From assembly GCF_013387495.1 (NCBI RefSeq), contig NZ_JABZEE010000007.1, forward strand, positions 1 through 64,000: DNA of 64,000 bases, written 5' to 3'. Each line of letters starts with the position of its first letter. The stretch's first letter is position 1. The position numbers and the translations under genes are program-made. This document shows positions 34,294 to 42,970 of the stretch, one piece after another. This stretch comes from Streptomyces sp. PKU-EA00015. GTDB lineage: Bacteria; Actinomycetota; Actinomycetes; Streptomycetales; Streptomycetaceae. The notes below the pieces were generated by a model. It worked only from the letters and a program-made list of their open reading frames with translations. It did no database searches and was not told the DNA's origin.

Positions 34294-35057
34294 CAGAGCT
34301 CCCTGTGAACCTTGGAGTTGGACGCCTGGGCGCGGGGGCGGACCACGAGCAGGTCGATGTTGACGTGGGACGGCCGGGTGACGGCCCAGGTGATGGTGTC
34401 GGCGACGTCGTCGGCGCTGAGCGGTTCGGCGACGCCCGCGTAGACCTTGGCGGCCTTCTCGGTGTCGCCGCGGAAGCGGGTCGTGGCGAACTCCTCCGTC
34501 CGGACCATGCCGGGTGCGATCTCGATGACGCGGACGGGGGTGCCGACGATCTCCAGGCGCAGGGTCTCGGCGAGGACGTGGGCGCCGTGCTTGGCGGCGA
34601 CGTAACCGCCGCCGCCCTCGTAGGTGGCGAGGCCCGCGGTGGAGGACAGGACGACGACGGTGCCGTCGCCGCTCGCGGTGAGCGCGGGCAGGAGCGCCTG
34701 GGTGAGGTTGAGCGTGCCGATCACGTTGACCTCGTACATGCGGCGCCAGTCGGCCGGATCGCCGGTGGCGACCGGGTCGGCGCCGAGCGCGCCGCCCGCG
34801 TTGTTGACGAGGACGTCGCAACGGTCCAGGGACGCCGCGAAGGAGTCGACGGCCGGCCGGTCGGTGACGTCCAGCGGGTGGGCGGTGGACTGGTGGCCGG
34901 CGGCGGTGATCTCGGCGGCGACGGCCTCGATGCGGTCCTTCCGGCGGGCGGTGAGGACGACGTGGAAGCCCGCGGCGGCCAACTGCCGTGCGGTGGCTGC
35001 GCCGATGCCGCTGCCGGCTCCGGTGACGACGGCGACGGGGGTCCGGGCGGTTGTCAT
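34293..35057 (-). CDS. Short-chain dehydrogenase/reductase (SDR)
   Basis: This 254-residue oxidoreductase has the classical SDR pattern: VVTGAGSGIGAATA for NAD(P), NNAGG, the catalytic Ser in LSSTAG, and YVAAKHG (Tyr and Lys). TARRK after beta-2 suggests NADP. It is closest to YdfG-type serine/3-hydroxy acid dehydrogenases. The ATG at 35057 is chosen because GAGGAGCC precedes it by five bases; the open frame runs on upstream. It is coupled to the GNAT gene. Confidence 0.88.
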   Translation of the reverse strand: MTTARTPVAVVTGAGSGIGAATARQLAAAGFHVVLTARRKDRIEAVAAEITAAGHQSTAHPLDVTDRPAVDSFAASLDRCDVLVNNAGGALGADPVATGDPADWRRMYEVNVIGTLNLTQALLPALTASGDGTVVVLSSTAGLATYEGGGGYVAAKHGAHVLAETLRLEIVGTPVRVIEIAPGMVRTEEFATTRFRGDTEKAAKVYAGVAEPLSADDVADTITWAVTRPSHVNIDLLVVRPRAQASNSKVHREL

Positions 35058-35300
35058 GTCGTGGCTCCTCGCGCGTGTGATCGAACTGCGGTCAGGATAG
35101 GTCGGCGAGGTGACGCGCCGATCTCCGCACAGGGCGCGCACCGGCCCCGCGTTTGTGAGGCCGTACAGGGGCCGCGGGGGCGGGTGGGATGCGCCGGGCC
35201 GTGTAGCGCATGCCCGGGCCGGCCGGCGACGCGGGCGGCCGGGACGCGCCGGAGTGACGGGCAATCAGGTGCGTAACGGGAGAATCGGTATCTTCGGTTC

Positions 35301-35840
35301 ATGTGTGTGATGCGTAGGGTGCTGTCGGCCGGGGTCGCGGCGTTGGTGTTGGTGGTCGCCTCGGGTGCGGGCGCGCGTGCGGGCGGGGACTCGGGGCCGG
35401 GCGTCGGAGCGGCCGGGGCCGCGGCGGTGGCCGCCGGGGCCCCGGGCGCCGTGGCGCCGGAGGCGGACGTGGCCCACCACGGTCATGTCTCCTTGGGTGA
35501 CGGGTGGCTCAGGATCTCCCTGATGACCAGCAACCACGGTCCCTCCAGCCTGGAGGACGCCACGGTGAGGCTGGCGTTCTCCCTGCGGCCGGTCGGCGAA
35601 CTGCGGCTGCCCAAGCGCTGCCTGTGGGCGGGCGAACGGGTGGTGCTGTGCGGCATGGGCCCGCTTGGCGCAGACGGTATCGGCCACAAGACCTCCCTCC
35701 GGCTGGGCATCACGGGCGACCCGGCCGAGGCGGTGGTGAAGATCGGCACGGTGTGGAACGGCGGGGCGACCGACCGGGATCCGGCGAACAACAACCACAA
35801 GGTGATCGCGCCGGCCACCGGGGATCCTTACGCCTTCTGA
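35301..35840 (+). CDS. Secreted protein of unknown function (DUF11-like beta fold possible)
   Basis: This 179-residue protein has a Sec signal (MRRVLSAGVAALVLVVASG, cleaved near AGARAGG), an Ala/Gly-rich linker, and a domain with LRISLMTSNHGPSSLEDATV and DRDPANNNHKVIA. The pattern of a conserved N-x-G-P-S and D-P-x-x-N-N is like CARDB/DUF11-type immunoglobulin folds. Two cysteines (RCLWAGERVVLCGMG) likely form a disulfide. No family is certain. The last codons, YAF and stop, are the first unit of a ten-copy 16-bp minisatellite. Confidence 0.7.
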   Translation: MCVMRRVLSAGVAALVLVVASGAGARAGGDSGPGVGAAGAAAVAAGAPGAVAPEADVAHHGHVSLGDGWLRISLMTSNHGPSSLEDATVRLAFSLRPVGELRLPKRCLWAGERVVLCGMGPLGADGIGHKTSLRLGITGDPAEAVVKIGTVWNGGATDRDPANNNHKVIAPATGDPYAF

Positions 35841-35989
35841 CCCGTAGGTCCTGTGACCTGTACGCCTTCTGACCTGTACGCCTTCTGACCCGTAGGCCCT
35901 GTGGCCCGTGCGCCTTCCGGTCCCGTACGTCCTCTGACCGGTATGCCTCCGGTCCGTACGCCTTCCGGTCCGTGCGCCTTCCGATTCCG
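35829..35989. repeat. Ten-unit minisatellite of about 16 bp
   Basis: The unit TACGCCTTCTGACC(C/T)G occurs in ten successive copies of 15-17 bases at 35829, 35845, 35861, 35877, 35893, 35909, 35926, 35942, 35957 and 35973, drifting to TGCGCCTTCCG(G)TCCG toward the far end. The first unit encodes the final Tyr-Ala-Phe-stop of the secreted protein, so the array seems to have grown out of the gene's 3' end. Confidence 0.9.
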
Positions 35990-36021
35990 GCCGTCCGGCC
36001 GACCGGTGCTTCACCGGCCGG

Positions 36022-37518
36022 TCAGACGGCCGACTCGCGTCCCGTCGCCCAGGCGATGTAGCCGTCGGGGCGGACGAGCAGCGCGGTGCGCCGGCCGGAT
36101 GCCCAGTGCGCTTCTATGACGCGGCCGGGTGCGGCCGGGGCAGCGGCGGTCGCGGGGGCGGCCTCGTCGGCGGGGCCGATCAGCACGAACTCGCCCTTGC
36201 GCAGCAGCTCGTAGAGCCTGCCCTCGGCGAGTGGCAGGTCCGGGGCGCGCCGGCCGGTGAGGGGGTGCGCGCCGCGCGGTGCGCGATACGAGATGCCGAT
36301 GCCGGAGACGACGCCCAGGGCCTTCCGTGCCGCAGGCCGGACGCTGCCCATGACGCGGGCGGCGAGCGAACGCGCCGCGCGCTGGAGGGGAGTGTGGGCC
36401 ATGGCGAGGCGCACGATCGCTCCACTGCTGCGCAGGACCGTCCTGCCGACGGGATGCCGCTCCGACTCGTAACTGTCGAGCAGCGCCTCGGGGTCCGGGG
36501 CGAGGCCCTGGATCACCGAGGCGAGCTTCCAGGAGAGGTTGGCCGCGTCCTGCAGGCCGGTGTTCATGCCCTGGCCGCCGGCGGGGGAGTGCACGTGCGC
36601 GGCGTCGCCCGCGAGGAAGACCCGGCCGGCGCGGTAGGCCGGTGCCTGGCGTTCGTCGCTGTGGAAGCGGGAGATCCAGCGGGCGTCGTGCATGCCGAAG
36701 TCGCTGCCGAGGGCCCGGCGTGCGATCTCGCGCACTTCGTCGAGGGAGACGGGCTCGCTGTCGGCGACCTGCCGGGTCCGGTCCCACCCCATGACGCGGT
36801 ACCAGCCGTCGCCGAAGGGGGCCATGAAGGCGAACGTGCCGCCCGCTCCGTTGACCGTGAGAAGGCCGGGAGGCTCCTCGGCGAGGCGGACGTCCGCGAG
36901 CACGATGGACCTGATGACGGACGCGCCCGGGAACGGCAGGCCGAGCGCAGTGCGCACGCCGCTGCGGACGCCGTCGGCGCCGACGAGGTAGCGGGCGCGC
37001 AGGGTGCTGCGGGTGCCGTCCGTGCCGCGGAGCTCGGCGGTGACCGACGCCGGGGTGTGGGCGGGGGACTGGTCGAGGCCGGTCAGCTCCGTCCCGTGGC
37101 GGAAGTCGACGCCCGCGGACCGGGCCCGGCGCTCGAGCAGCTTCTCCACCTCGTACTGCGGGGTGATCAGGAGGAACGGGAAGCGGGACGGGAGCGTGCC
37201 GAGGTCGAGGGAGAGCCGGCGGAACAGGCGCAGTCCGGTGATCGGCGTGCCCTTCGACACCAGCTCGTCGGCCAGGCCGCGGGCGTCCAGCAGCTCCAGC
37301 GTGCGGGCGTGGACGCCGAAGGCGCGGGTGAGGTTGCTGATCTCCTGGGGGCGGCGCTCGACGAGGGTGACCGAGACGCCGGCGCAGGCGAGGTCGCCCG
37401 CCAGGAGCAGGCCGGTCGGACCGGCCCCGACGACGATCACGTCCGTGTCGAACGGGGCGGGTCCGTCGGCGTGCTGGATCGGTGTGGTGCGGGCTGCGGT
37501 GCTGGGCTTGCCGGGCAT
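36022..37518 (-). CDS. FAD-dependent aromatic monooxygenase (group A flavoprotein hydroxylase)
   Basis: This 498-residue enzyme resembles PHBH/MhpA/RdmE-type hydroxylases. It has the GxGxxG FAD site (VIVVGAGPTGLLLAG), the NADPH/FAD DG motif region (YLVGADGVRSGVR), and GDAAHVHSPAGGQGMNTG. The C-terminal domain is thioredoxin-like and shorter than in some relatives. Such enzymes hydroxylate phenols, polyketides, or rifampicin-like drugs. It is divergent from a TetR gene across three operator copies, so it is probably induced by its own substrate. Confidence 0.9.
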   Translation of the reverse strand: MPGKPSTAARTTPIQHADGPAPFDTDVIVVGAGPTGLLLAGDLACAGVSVTLVERRPQEISNLTRAFGVHARTLELLDARGLADELVSKGTPITGLRLFRRLSLDLGTLPSRFPFLLITPQYEVEKLLERRARSAGVDFRHGTELTGLDQSPAHTPASVTAELRGTDGTRSTLRARYLVGADGVRSGVRTALGLPFPGASVIRSIVLADVRLAEEPPGLLTVNGAGGTFAFMAPFGDGWYRVMGWDRTRQVADSEPVSLDEVREIARRALGSDFGMHDARWISRFHSDERQAPAYRAGRVFLAGDAAHVHSPAGGQGMNTGLQDAANLSWKLASVIQGLAPDPEALLDSYESERHPVGRTVLRSSGAIVRLAMAHTPLQRAARSLAARVMGSVRPAARKALGVVSGIGISYRAPRGAHPLTGRRAPDLPLAEGRLYELLRKGEFVLIGPADEAAPATAAAPAAPGRVIEAHWASGRRTALLVRPDGYIAWATGRESAV

Positions 37519-37546
37519 GGCTGCCTCCGGTGGTCGACGGCTGTGG

Positions 37547-37631
37547 GTCAACACCTGTTGGTCAACGCTTGTTGGCAAATGTAGAGCGGTCGCCTCTGGC
37601 GTGTCAACACCTGTTGGCCTACAGTCGTTGG
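37547..37631. promoter_or_regulatory. Three TetR operator copies between monooxygenase and TetR genes
   Basis: GTCAACACCTGTTGG occurs exactly at 37547-37561 and 37603-37617, with a variant GTCAACGCTTGTTGG at 37561-37575 and a half copy near 37621-37631. The core CAACA-N2-TGTTG is a perfect palindrome. The sites flank both start codons, so the regulator should repress the monooxygenase and itself. Confidence 0.8.
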
Positions 37632-37632
37632 C

Positions 37633-38208
37633 ATGACGACGGAAGCACCCGGCACTCCCCGCCGCTCCGATGCCACCAAGGCCGCGATCCTCGAAGCCGC
37701 CCGCGAGCGCTTCGCGGCCGACGGGTACGAGCGGGCGACGATCCGGGCCATAGCGCGCGACGCGGGCATCGACCCGTCGATGGTCATGCGCTACTACGGC
37801 AACAAGGAGGGGCTTTTCGCCGCGGCCTCCGAATTCGACCTGCGCCTGCCGGAGTTGGGCGCGCTGCCCGGCAGGCACGCCGGCGCGGTGCTCGTCGCCC
37901 ACTTCCTGGACCGGTGGGAGCACGACGAGGTGCTCACGGCGCTGCTGCGGGCGGGTGTCACGAACGCCGCCGCAGCCGAGCGTGCCCGCTCGATCTTCCG
38001 GGAGCAGTTGGGTCCGGTCGTCGCGAGCCTGTCACCGGACCCGGCCGACGCCCCGCGCCGCGCCGCGCTCGTCGCCTCTCAGATCCTCGGCATGGCCCTG
38101 GCCCGGTATGTGCTGTGCTTCCCGCCCGCCGTCGAGATGACCAAAGAGGAGGTGGTGAGCTGGCTGGCCCCGACGGTGCAGCGCTACCTGACGGGTGAGC
38201 GCCCCTGA
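37633..38208 (+). CDS. TetR-family regulator of the divergent monooxygenase
   Basis: This 191-residue repressor has a TetR HTH at about 12-58 (FAADGYERATIRAIARDAG, MVMRYYGNKEGLF) and a TetR_C ligand domain. It has its own operators in the intergenic region, the closest ending just 2 bases before its ATG, which suggests strong autorepression. The inducer is likely the aromatic substrate of the monooxygenase. Confidence 0.9.
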   Translation: MTTEAPGTPRRSDATKAAILEAARERFAADGYERATIRAIARDAGIDPSMVMRYYGNKEGLFAAASEFDLRLPELGALPGRHAGAVLVAHFLDRWEHDEVLTALLRAGVTNAAAAERARSIFREQLGPVVASLSPDPADAPRRAALVASQILGMALARYVLCFPPAVEMTKEEVVSWLAPTVQRYLTGERP

Positions 38209-38341
38209 TCTCGGGGAGTGGCCGCCCGGCAGACGCACCCGCTCCCCGGGACGGCCCGGCCTCCGGGCAGCCCGCCCGGGCGGCCGAGGCCCCGGCCTCT
38301 GCCGGTGAAGGTCACGGAGGACTGCTCCGTACACTTTCTGC

Positions 38342-38836
38342 ATGACGCAGAAGAACTCGGACGGTGCCGCACGGGGCCGTCTCATGGAGGAGCTGTCCAC
38401 GGCCTCGCGTCGCTACATGGCCTCGTACGCCCTGTTCAACCAGGCCCTCGCCGACCATCTGGGACTGCATCCCACGGATCTCCAGTGCCTGAACCTGCTC
38501 GAGCTCGAAGGCGGCCCGGTCACGACAGGGCGGGTCGCGGAGCTGACCGGGCTGACCACCGGCTCGGCGACCCGGCTGGTCGACCGGCTGGAGCGCGCCG
38601 GATATGTGACGCGGGAGCGTGACACGCACGACCGGCGCAGGGTTCTCGTGGCGTGCGTGCCGGAGCGGATGGCCGAGTTCGGGGCGCTGTGGGCCCGGCT
38701 GGGAGGGGCCTGGGTGTCGATGATCGACACGTACGCGGACGAGGAGATCGCACTGCTCACGGCCCATATGCAGCGGACGGTGGAGTTGAGCGCGACACAG
38801 GTGGAGCGGCTGCGCGCAGGTGACTTCGACGCGTAG
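38342..38836 (+). CDS. MarR-family transcriptional regulator
   Basis: This 164-residue protein is a winged-helix MarR dimeric regulator: GRVAELTGLTTGSATRLVDR is the HTH and RERDTHDRRRVLVA the wing with its conserved DxRR. MarR proteins often sense phenolic compounds or oxidants. No divergent target gene is adjacent, so its regulon is unclear. It is convergent with the Mut7-C gene. Confidence 0.9.
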   Translation: MTQKNSDGAARGRLMEELSTASRRYMASYALFNQALADHLGLHPTDLQCLNLLELEGGPVTTGRVAELTGLTTGSATRLVDRLERAGYVTRERDTHDRRRVLVACVPERMAEFGALWARLGGAWVSMIDTYADEEIALLTAHMQRTVELSATQVERLRAGDFDA

Positions 38837-38869
38837 GGGCGGCGGCCGGCCGGTGCGGCGGGTCCGCCC

Positions 38870-39595
38870 TTATGCCCCCGCCGTGCGCAGGGCCGATGCG
38901 ACGATCGCCTCCAGGCGGGCGTGGTGGGCGCCGCGCCAGTAGACGCGGTCGCAGACGGTGCACCGGGCGAACACGTCGTACGTGCGCTGTGTGCCCTGTT
39001 CCAGCTGCTCCTGCACCGAGTCCTTGTCGGCGTCCGTCAGGGGCCCGTTGCACGCGGTGCACCGCGTCCAGGGCGCGAGCTCCGGCGCGAACCGTTCCAG
39101 GACGTCGGTGAGTTGGTCGTCGGGCCGGTCGCTGTAGACGTACGCGCCCGCCCAGATCTCCCGGCGCCGCAGCAGGCCCCGGTCGCGTGAGAGCAGCACC
39201 CGCCGCTCCTTCGCGGACAGGGCGGCCAGGGCGGGATCGCCGATGTCCTCGTTCTCGTACGCCGCGTCCACGCCGAGGAGGCGAAGCCGCCGCGCCAGCG
39301 TGCCCAGATGGACGTCGAGCAGGAAGCGGAGCGGCGCGCCGGGGACACGCTGGGGCCGGTCGACGCCGAGCACCTCGACATGTTCGCCTTCCCGCGGAAT
39401 GTGCGAGACCGGCACCTGGCGGCCGTCGACCAGCAGGCGGCCCGCCTCCGTGAGCGGGACACCGAGCGACTCGACGACGTGTCCGAGCGTCGACGAGCCG
39501 TCCGTGACGACGGCGGTACGGCCCAGGCGGCGCTCCGGCGGGAGGAAGAGCCGCAGCTCAGGGGCGACGCTGAAGGTGATTTCCGGTCCGTTCAC
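38870..39595 (-). CDS. Mut7-C RNase domain protein with N-terminal ubiquitin-like region
   Basis: This 241-residue protein joins a beta-grasp/ubiquitin-like N-terminus (residues 5-80, Mut7-C_ub) to a Mut7-C PIN-like RNase domain (FLLDVHLGTLARRLRLLG, DIGDPALAALSAKERRVLL with acidic residues) and a zinc ribbon (TACNGPL...ARCTVCDRVYW). It is predicted to bind or cut RNA, and prokaryotic homologues are experimentally uncharacterised as far as I recall. It has no obvious operon partner. Confidence 0.85.
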   Translation of the reverse strand: MNGPEITFSVAPELRLFLPPERRLGRTAVVTDGSSTLGHVVESLGVPLTEAGRLLVDGRQVPVSHIPREGEHVEVLGVDRPQRVPGAPLRFLLDVHLGTLARRLRLLGVDAAYENEDIGDPALAALSAKERRVLLSRDRGLLRRREIWAGAYVYSDRPDDQLTDVLERFAPELAPWTRCTACNGPLTDADKDSVQEQLEQGTQRTYDVFARCTVCDRVYWRGAHHARLEAIVASALRTAGA

Positions 39596-39653
39596 AGCGC
39601 CAGCATGTCACCGGCCGCACGGTGGCAGCCACCAGTTTGCTCAGCGTCCCGCG

Positions 39654-40502
39654 CTAGACGCGGAACGCGTCCGCGTGCTCCTCCGCCCACTCGGCGAACG
39701 TCCGCGCCGGCCGTCCGGTCAGTTCCTCGACGGTGCGGGTGAGCGGCGCGGGTGAACCGTCCGTCGACGCCCAGTAGTCGAGCAGGGCCCCCGCGAACGC
39801 GGGGGGCAGGTAGGCGGATACGGACTCCTGCCACTGCTCCGGCGTCACCGCGCGGATCTCGATGGGCGCCGCGCGGCCCGCGGCGCGTTCCAGGATCGCG
39901 ATCTGCTCGGCGAAGGTGAGGGACTCGGGTCCGGTCAGGTGGTACGCCCGCCCCCTCGGCCCGGGATCGGTGAGCACGGCCAGAGCGGCCTCTGCCACGT
40001 CCCGTTCGTGGATCGGGTCGCCGTAACTGCCCGGGTAGGGAAGGTCGATGACGCCGGTGGTGCGCAGGGCGCGCGCCCACTGGAGCGCGTTTCCGGCGAA
40101 CGCACCGGGGCGCAGGACGGTCGTGGCCACCGGTCCGGCGGCGAGGGCCTCTTCGACGGCGAGGTGGGGGCCCGCGACGGGGTCGGTGGCCGCGTCGGCG
40201 CCGAGGACCGAGCTGGACGACAGCAGGACGATGTGGGAGACGCCTGCGGTGTGCGCCGCGTCGACGAAGGCGTCGATGTGGGACGGCTCCGCGTACAGGA
40301 AGACGGAGTCGACGGCTTCGAGGGCCGCGGGGAAGGACGACGGGTCGTCGAGGGCCAGCCGTACGGGTTCGAGGCCGTCCGGCAGGGCGGCGAGTTTGTC
40401 CGGGGCGGCGGATGCGGCCCGGACCGAGGCGCCGCGCTCGTGCAGCAGGGAGAGCAGGGCCGAGCCGACCTTGCCGCGACTGCCGGTGACGAGGGTGGTC
40501 AT
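39654..40502 (-). CDS. NmrA-family NAD(P)H-binding oxidoreductase/sensor
   Basis: This 282-residue atypical SDR has the Rossmann motif TLVTGSRGKVGSAL and otherwise the NmrA/QOR2 layout (YAEPSHIDAFVDAAHTAGV, HLVALSS-like VLLSSSS). The catalytic Tyr is missing, as usual for NmrA. Relatives reduce quinones or sense NADP. Such genes are often next to HxlR regulators, but none is present; a perfect ATCTG-N7-CAGAT palindrome lies just upstream. Confidence 0.85.
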   Translation of the reverse strand: MTTLVTGSRGKVGSALLSLLHERGASVRAASAAPDKLAALPDGLEPVRLALDDPSSFPAALEAVDSVFLYAEPSHIDAFVDAAHTAGVSHIVLLSSSSVLGADAATDPVAGPHLAVEEALAAGPVATTVLRPGAFAGNALQWARALRTTGVIDLPYPGSYGDPIHERDVAEAALAVLTDPGPRGRAYHLTGPESLTFAEQIAILERAAGRAAPIEIRAVTPEQWQESVSAYLPPAFAGALLDYWASTDGSPAPLTRTVEELTGRPARTFAEWAEEHADAFRV

Positions 40503-40539
40503 GGGAGCTCCTCAGGCGAGAAAGTCTTCGATACGCATA

Positions 40540-40556
40540 ATCTGTGTGACGCAGAT
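40540..40556 (-). promoter_or_regulatory. Palindrome upstream of the NmrA gene (candidate operator)
   Basis: ATCTGTGTGACGCAGAT lies in an AT-rich patch 38 bases before the NmrA-family start codon. It suits an HxlR or similar dimeric regulator encoded elsewhere. Confidence 0.45.
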
Positions 40557-40571
40557 AAATATTCGGGGAAA

Positions 40572-40595
40572 GGGCCCGCCTCGTCAAGCGGGCCC
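40572..40595 (-). terminator. Terminator after the metallophosphoesterase gene
   Basis: On the minus strand an 8-bp GC stem (40595-40588 with 40579-40572) is followed by TTTCC, 24 bases after the stop. Confidence 0.7.
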
Positions 40596-40618
40596 CTCGC
40601 CGTGCTTCCGATCGCCCG

Positions 40619-41371
40619 CTACGGCACGACGCGGAAGTGGGTCATGACACGGGCGCCGCCCTCGTCCAGGACGTGGAACGCGACGCCCGGCGGTGCGGTG
40701 CGGTCGGTCAGCGTCTCGCCGCTCTCCCACGGCAGGCGCAGCGTCGAGACGACCCCCGGGGCCACCAGTAGCGGCCGGCCCGCGAAGGTCGTCGCGCCGG
40801 CGGTGTGGGCGTGGCCGGTCAGGATCGCCGGGACGTTGTCCCGCCCGGCCAGCAGGTCCGCCAGGCGGTCGGCGTTCGTCAGATTCGTCGCGTCCAGGTA
40901 CGGGTGGTGGATCACGGCCGGCGGGTGGTGGAAGGCAGGCAGGGCGGGGGTGTCGCCCAGGTCGTCGAGCGTGCGCTCCAGCCACCGCAGCGTCTCGTCG
41001 TCGAAGCGCCCGGCGTCCTCGCCGGGGATCGTCGAGTCGCACAGCAGGAGGGCGTAACCGCCCACACGGTGCAGCCGGTTGACGGGCGACTTCGGCGCGG
41101 CGGCGGACGTGTCGCCCAGCAGTACCTTGCGGTAGGCGGCACGGTCGTCGTGGTTGCCGGGGCAGGTGACGTGCGGTGCGCTCAGGCCGGACAGCAGCTC
41201 CGCCGCCTGCGCGTACTCCTCGGGCGCCCCGTGGTCCGCGATGTCGCCGGTGACCAGGACGGTGTCGGGCTGCCGGGACAGGGAGTTGAGATAGGCGATG
41301 GTGCGCACGGCGCGGTCGGTGGCCCGCTCCGTGCCGTCGAGATGCAGATCGCTGATGTGGGCGAGCAGCAT
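40619..41371 (-). CDS. Calcineurin-like metallophosphoesterase (CpdA type)
   Basis: This 250-residue protein has all metallophosphoesterase ligands: SDLHLDG (D-x-H), VTGDIADHG (GD), CPGNHDD (GNHD), HHPP and TGHAHTAG (GHxH). The size and pattern fit class III cyclic-nucleotide phosphodiesterases such as CpdA or Rv0805, so cAMP or another phosphodiester may be the substrate. It is cytosolic, monocistronic and ends at a terminator. Confidence 0.87.
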   Translation of the reverse strand: MLLAHISDLHLDGTERATDRAVRTIAYLNSLSRQPDTVLVTGDIADHGAPEEYAQAAELLSGLSAPHVTCPGNHDDRAAYRKVLLGDTSAAAPKSPVNRLHRVGGYALLLCDSTIPGEDAGRFDDETLRWLERTLDDLGDTPALPAFHHPPAVIHHPYLDATNLTNADRLADLLAGRDNVPAILTGHAHTAGATTFAGRPLLVAPGVVSTLRLPWESGETLTDRTAPPGVAFHVLDEGGARVMTHFRVVP

Positions 41372-41413
41372 GGATCCCCCTCGTCATGACTCGCGATTAA
41401 TGGCTGGGGGAGT

Positions 41414-41968
41414 CTATTCCGTTAGTCGACTGCTCGTGAGGTCGAGGCGCCAGTCGTGGGAGCGCAGCACGTTCCCCGGCGGGTACTCGACCTCGCGCTC
41501 GCCGAGGAGCGTGAAACCGGCCTTGCGGCACACGGCGTTGGACGGGACGTTGTCCACGGAGGGGAACGCGTGCAGTGTGCGGTGCCGCCGCTCGGCGCGC
41601 GCCCGCTCGATCACCGCGAGCGTCCCGGCGGTCGCGATCCCGCGGCCCTGGAACGCGGGCAGCACGGCCCATCCCGTCTCGTAGATCTGCTCGCCGTCCC
41701 AGGTCTGCTCCCAGAAGCCGACGGAGCCGGCGGACCGGCCGGCGTCGTCCCCGTCAGCCAGGACGATGCGGAACATCCGGCCGCGGCCGGTGCGGTCGGC
41801 GCTCAGCTCCACATAGCGCTGATGCCGCATGATCAGCTGTTCCTCGGTCTCGGGGCCGCCGAGGTGGTCCATCAGCTCCGGCGCGTTCACGGCGCACAGC
41901 AGCTCGAAGTCGTCCTCGGACCACGGCTCGATCCGTACGTTCACTGTGTCGATGCCCATGCCCGGCAC
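41414..41968 (-). CDS. GNAT-family N-acetyltransferase (RimJ/RimL type)
   Basis: This 184-residue protein is a GNAT domain with the acetyl-CoA loop in FQGRGIATAGTLAVIE and VCRKAGFTLLGE. It resembles RimJ-type acetyltransferases that act on protein or small-molecule amines. The ATG at 41968 is used; an ATG three codons later fits equally. The AraC gene upstream (42008) reads toward it with a 39-base gap and may be co-transcribed. Confidence 0.8.
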   Translation of the reverse strand: MPGMGIDTVNVRIEPWSEDDFELLCAVNAPELMDHLGGPETEEQLIMRHQRYVELSADRTGRGRMFRIVLADGDDAGRSAGSVGFWEQTWDGEQIYETGWAVLPAFQGRGIATAGTLAVIERARAERRHRTLHAFPSVDNVPSNAVCRKAGFTLLGEREVEYPPGNVLRSHDWRLDLTSSRLTE

Positions 41969-42007
41969 TGTAGGGGCGGGGCACGACGAGGGCCCGTACG
42001 GCGGGAC

Positions 42008-42898
42008 TCAGTGCGCGGAACGTGCGTACGCGGTCGGCGGGACGCCCACCGTCGCGGTGAAGTCCCGTACCAGGTGGGCCTGGTCGCTGTAGCCGAGTTC
42101 GGCGGCGAGCGCGGACCAGTCGAGCGCGGCCGGATCCGTCTCGGCGCGCTCCAGCGCCTCGTGGATGCGGTAGCGGAGGATGACCCACTTCGGGCCCACG
42201 CCGACGTACGCGGAGAAGAGCCGTTGCGTCGAGCGCGTCGACACACCCTCCCTGGCGGCGAGTTCGGCGACGCGCCGGATCGAGCGGTCGGCGCGGACCC
42301 GGTCGACCAGGGCCATGGCCTGCGACGCCTGCGGGTCCGGCGCGGGGGCGAGGCCCAGGAGGAAGGCGTCCAGGGCGGCGACGCGGGCGTCCTCGTCGTC
42401 CGGGCCGACGACCCGGCGGACCTCCGCGGCGACGTGCGACGTCCCGGCCGCGACCGGCCCGACGGGTCCCTCCGATCCGTCCGGCTCGTCGGGGCCCCGT
42501 ACCGGGCCCAGGTCCGCGTACGCCTGGGTCAGCGGGACCCGCCGGCCCGTCCAGTCCGACACCGGGCGGCCCGGTGCGAAGGGCCGGAACCCGCCCGGCC
42601 GGAACTGCACGCCGCACACCCGCCCTCGGCCCTCCAGCTTCTGCGTGAACAGACCCTGGCCGATGCCCGCGACCTCGGCCCACGGCTCCTCGTCGCCGTA
42701 CTGCTGGAACACCAGGTTCACGGACGGGTGCGGCACGACGTGGGAGGCGTACGGCTCGGTCAGGTCCCAGTCGATGAGCCAGTAGTGCTCGAGGTAGGGG
42801 CGCAGTTCGGGGGCCGGCTCGCGGCGGCGGAAGTCGACGCGGGCGAGCAGCTCCCGGGCTTCGACGATGCCCCGGGTGTCGCGTCGCGGACCTGCCAT
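42008..42898 (-). CDS. AraC-family transcriptional regulator
   Basis: This 296-residue regulator has an N-terminal sensing domain of the DUF6597 type (LRPYLEHYWLIDWDL, VCGVQFRPGGFRPFA) and C-terminal double HTH (LAAREGVSTRSTQRLFSAYV, ELGYSDQAHLVRDFTATVGV). The ligand is unknown. It is divergent from the DinB-like gene 71 bases away, which may be its target. A Gly/Pro/Asp-rich linker lies between domains. Confidence 0.88.
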   Translation of the reverse strand: MAGPRRDTRGIVEARELLARVDFRRREPAPELRPYLEHYWLIDWDLTEPYASHVVPHPSVNLVFQQYGDEEPWAEVAGIGQGLFTQKLEGRGRVCGVQFRPGGFRPFAPGRPVSDWTGRRVPLTQAYADLGPVRGPDEPDGSEGPVGPVAAGTSHVAAEVRRVVGPDDEDARVAALDAFLLGLAPAPDPQASQAMALVDRVRADRSIRRVAELAAREGVSTRSTQRLFSAYVGVGPKWVILRYRIHEALERAETDPAALDWSALAAELGYSDQAHLVRDFTATVGVPPTAYARSAH

Positions 42899-42970
42899 GC
42901 GCCGATCCTAATCCGGCGACTGTCGCGTTTCTTCAAGACGGGGGAGGCGGCGCTGCCTACGGTCGGACGT

